The position numbers and the translations under genes were made by a program. 64,000 nucleotides of DNA from Clostridium sp. (lineage in GTDB: Bacteria > Bacillota > Clostridia > Clostridiales > Clostridiaceae). This document shows positions 45,590 through 53,334 of this stretch, piece by piece. Positions within the stretch are counted from its first letter, which is position 1. Every line of letters begins with the position of its first letter. The notes beneath the pieces were generated by a model that was not told the origin of the DNA, searched no databases, and saw only the letters and a program-made list of their open reading frames with translations. The stretch spans positions 865,958 through 929,957 of the forward strand of contig NZ_JAKVOI010000001.1 in assembly GCF_022482905.1 (NCBI RefSeq), read 5' to 3'.

Positions 45590-46888
45590 TTGATAAATGA
45601 GATAAAAAAGATTATAGAAGAAAAGCAAATTCATACTGTGGAAATAGTACATTCTGATACCCTGGGGATGCTAAGTGGGAAAATGGTTCCTGTGAGAAGT
45701 TTTCTAAAAAATTATGACAAGGGTTTCGGAGTATGTAAAGCCTCTCTAGGATGGGATATACAGGGTGATCTTTTTGGAGGAGTTGAAATTTCCGATTTTA
45801 AAACGGGATGCCCTGATGTAATAGTAAAGCCTATTCTTTCTACTTTTAAGGAAATACCCTGGAGAAAGGAAAGTGCTTTTGTATATGGAGAAATTTATGA
45901 AGAAAGTGGAGAGATTTTTAAATTAGCACCTAGGGAGGTACTGAAGCAAATAATAAAAAGATATGTAGATATTCAATATAGACCTTTGGTGGGAGTAGAA
46001 TTGGAGTTCTATTTATTTGACGGTGAAAAAAAGCAGCTAAACCAGGGAATTCATGCATATTCGCTGAGTAAGTCGTTAGAATTAGAATATGTGCTTGGTG
46101 AAATAAGAAATGATTTGGAAAAGTTTGAAATAAACATTGAAGCCACACATAGTGAATATGGTCCTGCCCAAATTGAAATAATACTTGAATATGGTGATGC
46201 CCTGGATGTTGCAGATAAAACTATACTTCTTAAAGGAATTGTAAAGGAAGTTGCTAGAAAGCATGGGCTTTATGCTACTTTTATGGCAAAGCCATTGGAA
46301 AAAGAGTCTGGAAGTGGACTTCATATACATCAGAGTTTATGGGATCTGGGATTAAAAAATAATATATTTACCCAGAATAAAGAGATTGCAGAGCAATACA
46401 TTCAGGGATTAACCAGTACTTCTGGAGAATTCATGGTATTCTCAGCACCATCTATCAATTCCTACAAGAGATTTAGCAGAAATTCATTTGCACCTTTGAA
46501 TGAATCATGGGGTTATGATAATCGCACAGCAGCTGTAAGAGTGCTTTTAAGTAGTGGGAATATAAGCAGATTAGAGCAAAGAATGGGTTCTTCAGATGCA
46601 AATCCATATTTGGCAATTGCAGCAAGTCTGGCAGGAGGATTGTATGGATTGGAAAATAAACTAAATCTATATGTAGATGAATCTGATGATGCATATCAGG
46701 GCAAAAGCAGGCCTCTTCCAAAAACTTTGGGACATGCTTTGAATTGTCTTGAGAAAAGTGAAGTAGCAAAAAAATATTTTGAAGAGGATTTTATAAAACT
46801 AATTCTTCAAATTGGAAGGAATGAAGTTCAGCTTTATGAGGAGTCCGTTACAGACTGGGAATTTAACAGATATTTTGAGTACAGCTAG
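45590..46888 (+). CDS. Glutamine synthetase family protein (gamma-glutamyl ligase type)
   Basis: A 432-residue protein of the glutamine-synthetase catalytic fold. Metal and substrate residues are recognisable in GVELEFYLF (about 133), EYGPAQIEI (about 188), SGSGLHIHQSL (about 239-249), the RFSRNSFAP stretch (about 296) and NRTAAVRVL (about 314). The N-terminal beta-grasp domain is short and the sequence is closer to GlnA-like ligases that join glutamate to amines or polyamines than to housekeeping GlnA. TTG 45590 follows GAAAGGA. An alpha/beta hydrolase gene follows 38 bp later. The amine substrate is not known. Confidence 0.83.
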   Translation: MINEIKKIIEEKQIHTVEIVHSDTLGMLSGKMVPVRSFLKNYDKGFGVCKASLGWDIQGDLFGGVEISDFKTGCPDVIVKPILSTFKEIPWRKESAFVYGEIYEESGEIFKLAPREVLKQIIKRYVDIQYRPLVGVELEFYLFDGEKKQLNQGIHAYSLSKSLELEYVLGEIRNDLEKFEINIEATHSEYGPAQIEIILEYGDALDVADKTILLKGIVKEVARKHGLYATFMAKPLEKESGSGLHIHQSLWDLGLKNNIFTQNKEIAEQYIQGLTSTSGEFMVFSAPSINSYKRFSRNSFAPLNESWGYDNRTAAVRVLLSSGNISRLEQRMGSSDANPYLAIAASLAGGLYGLENKLNLYVDESDDAYQGKSRPLPKTLGHALNCLEKSEVAKKYFEEDFIKLILQIGRNEVQLYEESVTDWEFNRYFEYS

Positions 46889-46926
46889 AACATTACAAAA
46901 TCATATTGAAATGGAGATGGAAATAA

Positions 46927-47745
46927 TTGAGTGGAAATTATCATTATTTTGAAGTCGAACCTGATACGGAAATTTACTATGTAGACAAAGGTAAGGGGAC
47001 ACCTATGGTTTTTGTGCCCGGCTGGACATTCACTTCCGATGCTTTTGAACATCAGATTGATTATTATTCTGAAAAATACAGAGTTATTGCTGTTGATCCG
47101 AGAAGTTACGGTAGATCTAACATAGTTTCGCATGGAAATGATTATGACACTCATGCAAAAGATCTTATAAAGCTTCTGGATCATCTTGAATTAGAGAATA
47201 TAATTTTAGTTGGCTGGTCATTTGGTGGTCTGGTAACGTGGGGATATATCGAAAGATTGGGATTATCCAATGTAAAAGTATTGGTGAATATTGATGTTAC
47301 ACCAAAACAAATATCTACAAATAAGGATGATTGGGTAGGAGGGGAAATTGATGAAATATCAAATAATTATACATACAATATGAATTCAAATAGAAGTCTA
47401 AGAGATTTCATGCTGCCTTTTGCCAGTGAATTTATGACTGAACGTGAACTTTCTGAAGATGAAATCAATAAGATAATAAAATATTCTATACGAACACCCT
47501 ATTATATAGCTAGAGAATTGTATGCAAGTGGCATGTTTTCAGATAAAACTGAAATAGCCAAATTAGTGGACAAATCCATACCTTCCTGTATGTTTATTTC
47601 AGAGCCTAGAGCTGATAAGGCAGTTCCCTTTATGAAAAAGTATTTTCCACATACTAAAATATTTGTTCTGGGGCGGCATATGATGTTCTGGGAATATCAT
47701 GATAAATTCAATAAATTATTTGACAGGTTTCTTGAAAGTATTTGA
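46927..47745 (+). CDS. Alpha/beta hydrolase
   Basis: A 272-residue hydrolase of the haloperoxidase/epoxide-hydrolase-like group: VFVPGWTFTSDAFEHQ oxyanion side (about 29-44), nucleophile elbow GWSFGG (Ser near 98), acid within SEPRADKAVP (about 220-229) and catalytic His in LGRHMMFWEYH (about 245-255). The start is TTG 46927, about 10 nt after GGAG. It directly follows the glutamine-synthetase-like gene without a terminator, so the two are probably co-transcribed; the joint role is unknown. Confidence 0.8.
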   Translation: MSGNYHYFEVEPDTEIYYVDKGKGTPMVFVPGWTFTSDAFEHQIDYYSEKYRVIAVDPRSYGRSNIVSHGNDYDTHAKDLIKLLDHLELENIILVGWSFGGLVTWGYIERLGLSNVKVLVNIDVTPKQISTNKDDWVGGEIDEISNNYTYNMNSNRSLRDFMLPFASEFMTERELSEDEINKIIKYSIRTPYYIARELYASGMFSDKTEIAKLVDKSIPSCMFISEPRADKAVPFMKKYFPHTKIFVLGRHMMFWEYHDKFNKLFDRFLESI

Positions 47746-47779
47746 AAAATTTTAAAATAAGTCCTTATAGAAAAATGAA

Positions 47780-47807
47780 TATATATTGATCCAAAGGTCA
47801 ATATATA
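47780..47807 (+). terminator. Hairpin after the hydrolase gene
   Basis: TATATATTGA and TCAATATATA form a perfect 10-bp A/T-rich stem, extendable by CC/GG with one bulge. It has no T run and could equally be an operator for the next gene. Confidence 0.4.
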
Positions 47808-47840
47808 AATATTGTAATGATTATATAAGGGGTTATACTT

Positions 47841-48527
47841 ATGATAAGAAAAATTATAGAAACGGTTTTTAGAAGTTTCTCTATGTATATTCTTTTAGTA
47901 ATATTAGGGAGAATTATTGGAAGAAAATTAATATCAAGGATAACATTTTATGATTTTATAGTTGGCGTTACCATTGGATCCGTTGCAGTAAGAATAGCAT
48001 TGGGTGCACAAGAATCGCCAATTTTAGCCGTAATTTCATTAATTGTTATTAGTATATTAGTTGTTATAACAGATTATTTAAGTACTAAGAGTTTTAAATT
48101 TAGAATACTGTTGGATGGAGAGCCGGTTATAGTAATAAGCAATGGAAAAATATTGGATTATAATTTAAAAAAAATGAAAATTCCACTAGATCAATTAATT
48201 ATGCAATTAAGAGAAAAAAATATATTTAATATAGATGATGTAGAGTTTGCAATTATAGAAAGTGATGGAGAACTGACGGTTCTTCCTAAAACAAATAAAC
48301 AATTAATAACAGTTGAAGATTTAAATATTCAAAGGAAATATACTGGCTTGACAAATGATATAATTATTGATGGTAAAATAATGTACAATAATTTGAAAGC
48401 TGCTAATCATGATGAACTATGGGTTAAAGAACAACTTGAATATTATAATATTTACGATATAAAAGAAGTATTTTATGCTGGCTTAAATTCAGCAGGAGTT
48501 TTATATATTTCCACAAAAACAAAATAA
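47841..48527 (+). CDS. DUF421 membrane protein (YetF/YcaP-like)
   Basis: A 228-residue protein with three N-terminal membrane helices (about 10-30, 38-56, 62-82) and a cytosolic alpha/beta domain. The family motif YDFIVGVTIGSVAVRIAL (about 37-54) and FRILLDGEPVIVISNGKI (in part, about 92-109) followed by the FNIDDVEFAIIESDGELTVLPK core are typical of DUF421. Homologs in Bacillus occur in the spore membrane and forespore, but the biochemical role is unknown. ATG 47841 follows AAGGGG. It is monocistronic. Confidence 0.85.
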   Translation: MIRKIIETVFRSFSMYILLVILGRIIGRKLISRITFYDFIVGVTIGSVAVRIALGAQESPILAVISLIVISILVVITDYLSTKSFKFRILLDGEPVIVISNGKILDYNLKKMKIPLDQLIMQLREKNIFNIDDVEFAIIESDGELTVLPKTNKQLITVEDLNIQRKYTGLTNDIIIDGKIMYNNLKAANHDELWVKEQLEYYNIYDIKEVFYAGLNSAGVLYISTKTK

Positions 48528-48641
48528 CTTTATAACCTGTATTAATATGTTCTTAACAATAGTTTAACAGTTAATACTTTATTTGGCAATAAATTACATA
48601 TATAATAATGTATGTCCTAAGGAAAAATACTTAGAGAGAAA

Positions 48642-48682
48642 AGTAGGCATTTGATTAGCTATCAGGTGCTTATTTTTTTTAT
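48642..48682 (+). terminator. Terminator-like hairpin in the 263-bp gap before the heme genes
   Basis: AGTAGGCATTTGAT and ATCAGGTGCTTATT pair over 12 or more positions including G-U pairs with a 5-nt loop, followed by a T8 run. A smaller hairpin CTAAG/CTTAG (48618-48633) lies just upstream. The hairpin is 115 bp past the DUF421 stop, so it may end a small leader RNA or sRNA; the rest of the gap (48528-48790) shows no other structure. Confidence 0.55.
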
Positions 48683-48790
48683 TTACAAATGAGAAAGTTA
48701 AATTTTAGTAAACTTATAAATAATTTTTTAAATTGATGTTATACTAATTACCATAATGAATAATTTTTAGAGTTGTAGGGAGTTAAAGTC

Positions 48791-49951
48791 ATGATAGGAA
48801 TATCTAAGTTATTGTGTAAAACTGAGAATTTTGGAGACAAACTAAGGTACATAGAAGGGGCCAGCAAACAAAAAAATGGCGTCAGTGCAGGAAGAGGACC
48901 TGTAGTTGTGTGGAATTGTACTAGAACCTGTAATTTAAAATGCAGGCACTGTTATGAAAATTCTGATTGCAGAGTGTATAAAAATGAACTAAATACACGT
49001 GAAGCGAAGGAGTTTATTTGTGAACTTAAAGAATTCAAGGTTCCTGTATTGATATTTTCAGGAGGCGAGCCTCTTCTGAGGGGCGATTTATTTGAACTGC
49101 TTCAATATGCCAAAGATTGCGGTATCAGAAGTACCATTTCAACTAACGGTACTCTTATTGACAGAGAAGCTGCAGATAGGTTTAAACAGTGTGGAGTTGG
49201 ATATGTTGGTGTAAGTCTTGATGGAATTGGGAAAAAACACGACGAATTCAGGGGCGTAGAGGGTTCTTTCCATAGAGCGTTAAATGGAATCAGAAATTGC
49301 AGGGAAGCAGGTCAAAGGGTAGGATTGAGATTTACTATAAGTAAAGATAATTATGACCAATTGGAGAATATATTTTATCTTATTGAACGTGAGAAAATTG
49401 ACCGTGTATGTTTTTATCATCTGGTATATTCGGGAAGAGGAAGTTCTATGATTGATGATGATATATCACATGATCAGGCAAGAGAAGCAATGAAATTAAT
49501 TATGGATAAGGCCATTGAGTTGAAAGATAGTGTGGAAATACTTACCGTAGACAATCATGCGGATTCGGTTTATCTCTATTTGAGGATAAGAGATATGTAC
49601 CCTAAACTTGCAGACGGTGTTCTCCGGATGATAAAATTTAATGGTGGGAATCGTTCGGGAATAGCCATTGCAAATGTAGATTATAGAGGGAATGTTCACC
49701 CTGATCAGTTTACACAGCAATATATCCTAGGAAATGTAAAGGACAGGAAGTTTGGAGACATATGGACAGATACTTCAAATCCCATCATGAAGGGACTGAA
49801 AAACAGGAAATCACTGCTCAAGGGGAGGTGCAGCAGCTGCAGGTGGATTGATATGTGCAATGGCAATTTCAGGTCAAGGGCAGAAGCTGTAACAGGAGAT
49901 TTCTGGGGATCAGATCCTGCTTGCTATCTGACTGATGCTGAAATAGTTTAA
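48791..49951 (+). CDS. ahbC: Radical SAM/SPASM protein, AhbC/NirJ1-like (didecarboxysiroheme deacetylase)
   Basis: A 386-residue radical SAM enzyme of the siroheme-dependent heme route, predicted to remove acetate side chains of 12,18-didecarboxysiroheme to give iron-coproporphyrin III. The radical cluster is Cys47-X3-Cys51-X2-Cys54 (CNLKCRHCYEN), then FSGGEPLLR (about 90-98) and STNGTLI. A SPASM region at the C-terminus carries CSSCRWIDMCNGNFRSR (about 350-366). ATG 48791 follows GTAGGGAG. The next three genes complete the Ahb pathway set, which supports the call over heme d1 or peptide-modifying relatives. AhbC and AhbD paralogs are easily swapped by name. Confidence 0.82.
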   Translation: MIGISKLLCKTENFGDKLRYIEGASKQKNGVSAGRGPVVVWNCTRTCNLKCRHCYENSDCRVYKNELNTREAKEFICELKEFKVPVLIFSGGEPLLRGDLFELLQYAKDCGIRSTISTNGTLIDREAADRFKQCGVGYVGVSLDGIGKKHDEFRGVEGSFHRALNGIRNCREAGQRVGLRFTISKDNYDQLENIFYLIEREKIDRVCFYHLVYSGRGSSMIDDDISHDQAREAMKLIMDKAIELKDSVEILTVDNHADSVYLYLRIRDMYPKLADGVLRMIKFNGGNRSGIAIANVDYRGNVHPDQFTQQYILGNVKDRKFGDIWTDTSNPIMKGLKNRKSLLKGRCSSCRWIDMCNGNFRSRAEAVTGDFWGSDPACYLTDAEIV

Positions 49952-49968
49952 GGGGGAAAAAATTTTTT

Positions 49969-50982
49969 ATGATTGTGTCATGGAATACTACTAATAAATG
50001 TAATATGTACTGTAAGCACTGCTATAGAAATTCTGGAATTGAGGTTCAAAATGAGTTGAATACCAGGGAGGGAAAATCACTTCTGGATGAAATAGCGAAA
50101 GCGGGATTCAAAATAATGATTTTCTCTGGTGGAGAACCTCTTATGCGTCCGGATATATATGAATTGATAAGGTATGCATCAGAAATTGGGCTTCGGCCGG
50201 TTTTGGGAAGCAATGGTACACTGATAACTGTAGAAACAGCCATGAGATTAAAGGATGCAGGAGTTATGGGAATAGGAATAAGTCTGGACAGTCTGGATAT
50301 GAAAAAACATGATACTTTTAGAAATTACAAAAATGGCTGGAATAAAGCAGTTGCTGGAATGAAAATTTGCAGAAAAGTTGGCCTGCCATTTCAAATACAT
50401 ACAACTGTAATGAACTGGAACAAGGATGAGATATCAGATATAATTGATTTTGCAGTCAATATTGGAGCATCCGCCCATCATATATTTTTTTTGGTACCTA
50501 CAGGAAGGGGAATTAATATAGAAAATGAGATGCTGGGCAGGGAAGAATATGAAAAAACCTTAAAGAATATAATGTTGAGACAGAAAGAAGTGTCTATAGA
50601 ATTAAAACCGACCTGCGCCCCCCAGTTCACTAGAATTGCAGCTGAGAATAATGTCAAAACCAGGTTTAGAAAGGGATGTCTCGCTGGAACAAGTTACTGT
50701 ATTATAAGTCCGCGTGGAGATGTTCAAGCCTGTCCATATATGGATGCTTCCGTAGGCAATATAAGGCAGATTCCATTTAGCAGGATATGGAGTGAAAATT
50801 CAGTATTAAAAAAATTGAGAACCTCGAATTATAAAGGAAAATGTGGAAGCTGCAGCTATGGAAAGATATGTGGAGGATGCAGGGCACGGGCGGCTTTTTA
50901 CAGTAATGGTGACATTATGGCTGAAGATATATGGTGCTCATATTCGGATGTAGAAGAGGAGAAAGTAAACAGTGGACAGTGA
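49969..50982 (+). CDS. ahbD: Radical SAM/SPASM protein, AhbD/NirJ2-like (Fe-coproporphyrin decarboxylase)
   Basis: A 337-residue radical SAM enzyme. The cluster motif is Cys11-X3-Cys15-X2-Cys18 (CNMYCKHCYRN), then FSGGEPLMR (about 54-62). The C-terminal SPASM part has GCLAGTSYCIISPRGDVQACPYM and CGSCSYGKICGGCRAR (second quoted for about 285-300), enough cysteines for an auxiliary cluster. In the Ahb pathway this enzyme converts iron-coproporphyrin III propionates to vinyls to make heme b. ATG 49969 is the only sensible start (GGGGGAAAAAA upstream). It overlaps the following gene by 11 bp. Confidence 0.82.
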   Translation: MIVSWNTTNKCNMYCKHCYRNSGIEVQNELNTREGKSLLDEIAKAGFKIMIFSGGEPLMRPDIYELIRYASEIGLRPVLGSNGTLITVETAMRLKDAGVMGIGISLDSLDMKKHDTFRNYKNGWNKAVAGMKICRKVGLPFQIHTTVMNWNKDEISDIIDFAVNIGASAHHIFFLVPTGRGINIENEMLGREEYEKTLKNIMLRQKEVSIELKPTCAPQFTRIAAENNVKTRFRKGCLAGTSYCIISPRGDVQACPYMDASVGNIRQIPFSRIWSENSVLKKLRTSNYKGKCGSCSYGKICGGCRARAAFYSNGDIMAEDIWCSYSDVEEEKVNSGQ

Positions 50983-51424
50983 AAGTGCTGAAATACTCAA
51001 CCTGCTGCAGGAGCAATTTCCACTTGATGACAGGCCATTTCTAAAAATTGCCCATAAACTGAACATTACCGAAAAGAAGGTCATTGATACAGTTAATAAA
51101 TTGAAAAGTGATGGGTATATAAGAAGAATAGGGGCAATACTGGATTCTCGGAAATTGGGATATTTTAGCCTTTTATGTGCCATGAAGGTACCGTGTGACA
51201 GGGTATGTCAAGTAGTAAAGTTTATAAATGCTTATAAAGGTGTTACCCATAATTATGAAAGAGACAATCCATATAATATATGGTTTACAGTTATAGCATC
51301 ATCACAGGAGGATATAAGAAATTTTTTAAAGAGTGTCAAGGACTATACAGGTATTGAAGAAATACTAGAATTGCCGGCGGTAGATGTATTCAAAATCAGG
51401 GCCAGTTTTTTTATCAAGGAGTGA
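50972..51424 (+). CDS. ahbA: Siroheme decarboxylase subunit, AhbA-like (Lrp/AsnC fold)
   Basis: A 150-residue protein with an N-terminal wHTH-like domain (about 3-55) and a C-terminal RAM-like domain. The signatures RRIGAILDSRKLGYFS (about 51-66) and VTHNYERDNPYNIWFTV (about 90-106) are those of AhbA/NirD-type siroheme decarboxylases, which share the Lrp fold but act as enzymes. The start is GTG 50972, after GAGGAGAAAG inside the end of ahbD. It is followed by its partner ahbB 8 bp downstream. Confidence 0.87.
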   Translation: MDSESAEILNLLQEQFPLDDRPFLKIAHKLNITEKKVIDTVNKLKSDGYIRRIGAILDSRKLGYFSLLCAMKVPCDRVCQVVKFINAYKGVTHNYERDNPYNIWFTVIASSQEDIRNFLKSVKDYTGIEEILELPAVDVFKIRASFFIKE

Positions 51425-51432
51425 TCAATTAT

Positions 51433-51900
51433 ATGCTGAGTGATTTAGATATAAATATCATTAGGAAAATTCAAGGAGAAATTCCAATTGTACCGGAACC
51501 GTATAAGCAAATATCCAGGGAGCTTGGAATTCCCAAGAATTTATTGTTGAAGAGAATTGAAAAATTATTGGATAGGGGTGTCATCCGAAGATTTGGTGCT
51601 GTTGTAAATCATAGGAATGCCGGATTTATGGCAAATGCAATGGTGGTATGGAAGGTTCCAGAGGAGAAAATCAGAGATGCGGTTGATACCATGACGATAT
51701 TTGCAGAGGTGAGCCACTGTTATAGGAGATCTGTCCCTCAAAATTGGGCGTACAATATATTTACAATGATTCATGGGAACACAAAGGGTGACTGTGAAAA
51801 GGTAATTGAAAAAATTTCGAAAGAAATTGGTATTTCCGATTATGAAATATTATACAGTACCTGTGAATTTAAGAAAACGAGCATGAAATATTTTGATTAA
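51433..51900 (+). CDS. ahbB: Siroheme decarboxylase subunit, AhbB-like (Lrp/AsnC fold)
   Basis: A 155-residue paralog of the preceding protein. It has [22 protein letters not shown] (in part, about 51-70), the His/Tyr/Arg stretch [17 protein letters not shown] (about 93-109) expected of AhbB, and a wHTH-like N-terminus (about 2-50). AhbA and AhbB together decarboxylate siroheme at C12 and C18. ATG 51433 is 10 nt after AAGGAG; an in-frame GTG at 51421 lies inside that site. The four ahb genes form one run, with the YbjQ-type gene close behind. Confidence 0.87.
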   Translation: MLSDLDINIIRKIQGEIPIVPEPYKQISRELGIPKNLLLKRIEKLLDRGVIRRFGAVVNHRNAGFMANAMVVWKVPEEKIRDAVDTMTIFAEVSHCYRRSVPQNWAYNIFTMIHGNTKGDCEKVIEKISKEIGISDYEILYSTCEFKKTSMKYFD

Positions 51901-51928
51901 AATAATAATTGGAGGTAATGAGATAATT

Positions 51929-52243
51929 GTGACGACAACAAACACTGTGGAAGGCAGGAGAATAATTGAGTACAGAGGCATTATTTTTGGTGAAGTAATT
52001 TCCGGTGTAGACATAGTCAAGGATATTGCGGCAGGACTTACCAATTTTTTTGGCGGACGTTCAAAATCCTATGAAGGTGAACTCATACAGGCCAGGGAAG
52101 AGGCTCTTATGGAACTGCAGGACAGAGCAACTGCTGTGGGAGCCAATGCAGTTATTGGAGTTGATATTGACTATGAAGTGCTTGGTCAGGGAGGAAATAT
52201 GCTTATGGTTACAGCATCTGGAACAGCTGTAGTGATTGAATAG
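51929..52243 (+). CDS. YbjQ/UPF0145 family protein
   Basis: A 104-residue protein of the YbjQ (DUF74) family, small pentameric beta-barrel-like proteins sometimes labelled heavy-metal-binding. Typical segments are [16 protein letters not shown] at the start, [35 protein letters not shown] (about 44-62) and the closing [13 protein letters not shown] (about 72-84). GTG 51929 is 13 nt after GGAGG; upstream in-frame codons up to TTG 51893 overlap ahbB. It closes the heme run and is followed by a long palindrome. Confidence 0.8.
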   Translation: MTTTNTVEGRRIIEYRGIIFGEVISGVDIVKDIAAGLTNFFGGRSKSYEGELIQAREEALMELQDRATAVGANAVIGVDIDYEVLGQGGNMLMVTASGTAVVIE

Positions 52244-52279
52244 TATTCATAAGATAAAAATTTAGATGTTATTGCAGCG

Positions 52280-52334
52280 AAATAATATACCACATATGAT
52301 ATTGATTATCAATATCATATGTGGTATATTATTT
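52280..52334. terminator. 55-bp near-perfect palindrome before the metal ATPase operon
   Basis: Two 27-bp arms (52280-52306 and 52308-52334; core CCACATATGATATTGAT) are exact reverse complements around a single T. As RNA on the + strand it makes a very stable stem ending in ATTATTTTT, a terminator for the heme/YbjQ genes. Its length and symmetry also allow a protein-binding role for the next operon, which starts 51 bp later. Confidence 0.7.
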
Positions 52335-52384
52335 TTATCAGCATATTTTATCTGTTCAGTATAAATATGGAGGAGGTGGAATTT

Positions 52385-52948
52385 TTGAAAAATAGTCGCA
52401 TTTTGTTTGGAATACTGACCGGTGCATTTTTAGGGAAAAGTATTTGTAAAAATGGAAGGACTGAACCTTGTATTGGAGGAATTAGAGATGTGGTTGAAAT
52501 AAGACATTTGATTCCTGGAAGGGTTAGATTTTATGTGCCTTCTATAAAAGATAAAGATTCATCAAAAGAAAAGATAGCAGCTATTCTTCAAAATGTAAAA
52601 TCCATTAAAAGTATTTCTGTAAATATTAAAACATGTTCAATAGTAATAAGTTATGATGTTGACCAGGATATTACACCTGAAATTTTAACAGGAATAATAA
52701 TAAAAATACTTGATTTGGACAAAATAATAGAAGAACAAAAGGAGCCTTTAATATCAAAAGAAATAGGGCGACTTAAAGAAGCCCTTGATTATTCAGTGTA
52801 TAAACAGACAAAAGGAGCCTTGAACTTTGCTGTTTTGATCCCATTGTTTCTTACATCTTTTTCCTTGAAAAAAATAGTTTTTGAAAAAAGTAACATAAAG
52901 CCAAATCCATACAGCATGCTCTATTGGGCTTACAAGTCATTTTTTTAA
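52385..52948 (+). CDS. HMA_2-like domain protein, membrane-associated
   Basis: A 187-residue protein. Residues about 1-20 are hydrophobic (ILFGILTGAFLGKSI), residues 35-115 form a ferredoxin-like heavy-metal-associated domain of the HMA_2 kind with IRHLIPGRVRFYVPS, and a last hydrophobic stretch lies at about 152-168. The domain lacks CXXC; it shares a 'H/S-x-x-x-GR-x-R' start with three other modules in this operon. The start is TTG 52385 after GGAGGAGGTGG. It opens a five-gene metal-transport-like operon; a chaperone or scaffold role for the ATPase is inference. Confidence 0.7.
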   Translation: MKNSRILFGILTGAFLGKSICKNGRTEPCIGGIRDVVEIRHLIPGRVRFYVPSIKDKDSSKEKIAAILQNVKSIKSISVNIKTCSIVISYDVDQDITPEILTGIIIKILDLDKIIEEQKEPLISKEIGRLKEALDYSVYKQTKGALNFAVLIPLFLTSFSLKKIVFEKSNIKPNPYSMLYWAYKSFF

Positions 52949-52959
52949 AAGGATTGGAA

Positions 52960-53322
52960 ATGAGCTTAAGTACAAAGATTTTGATGACATTTTTTAAAGT
53001 AAAAATAGTGAGCAGTATCAAGGGGCGTATCAGGATAAACATACCAAATTTAAGACTTTATCTGAACAAGGCAAATCTTAAAAAAAGTGACATGGAAAGA
53101 TTGCTGAAGCTGGTGAGAGGAATTAACTCTGTAGAAATAAATCTGTATACGGGAAGTGTTTTGATTCTATATGATCCGTATGTATTGAATGAAAAAAAGA
53201 TAATGAATATAGTGGATCATGTGGTTAGCAGTGTTGCATCTAATATGGACAAGCTCCAGGACAGTAAAATTAGTATTGAACAGCTGATAAAAGAAAATGT
53301 CCAATTTTTAGACAGCGAGTGA
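52960..53322 (+). CDS. HMA_2-like domain protein, small
   Basis: A 120-residue protein consisting mainly of one HMA_2-like domain: VKIVSSIKGRIRINIPNL (about 13-30), then GINSVEINLYTGSVLILYDP (about 57-76), the beta-alpha-beta core of the fold, and a helical tail. No CXXC. ATG 52960 follows AAGGATTGG; the gene begins 11 bp after the previous stop and ends 12 bp before the ATPase gene. It resembles a free copy of the N-terminal domain of that ATPase. Confidence 0.68.
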   Translation: MSLSTKILMTFFKVKIVSSIKGRIRINIPNLRLYLNKANLKKSDMERLLKLVRGINSVEINLYTGSVLILYDPYVLNEKKIMNIVDHVVSSVASNMDKLQDSKISIEQLIKENVQFLDSE

Positions 53323-53334
53323 GGTGATAATTTT

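Noticed and set aside
50972..51900. Two Lrp/AsnC-type transcription regulators
   Set aside because: The wHTH plus RAM fold is present, but the NHRNAGF/HCYRR and DSRKLGY/HNYERDNPYN signatures and the operon with two radical SAM genes identify siroheme decarboxylase subunits.
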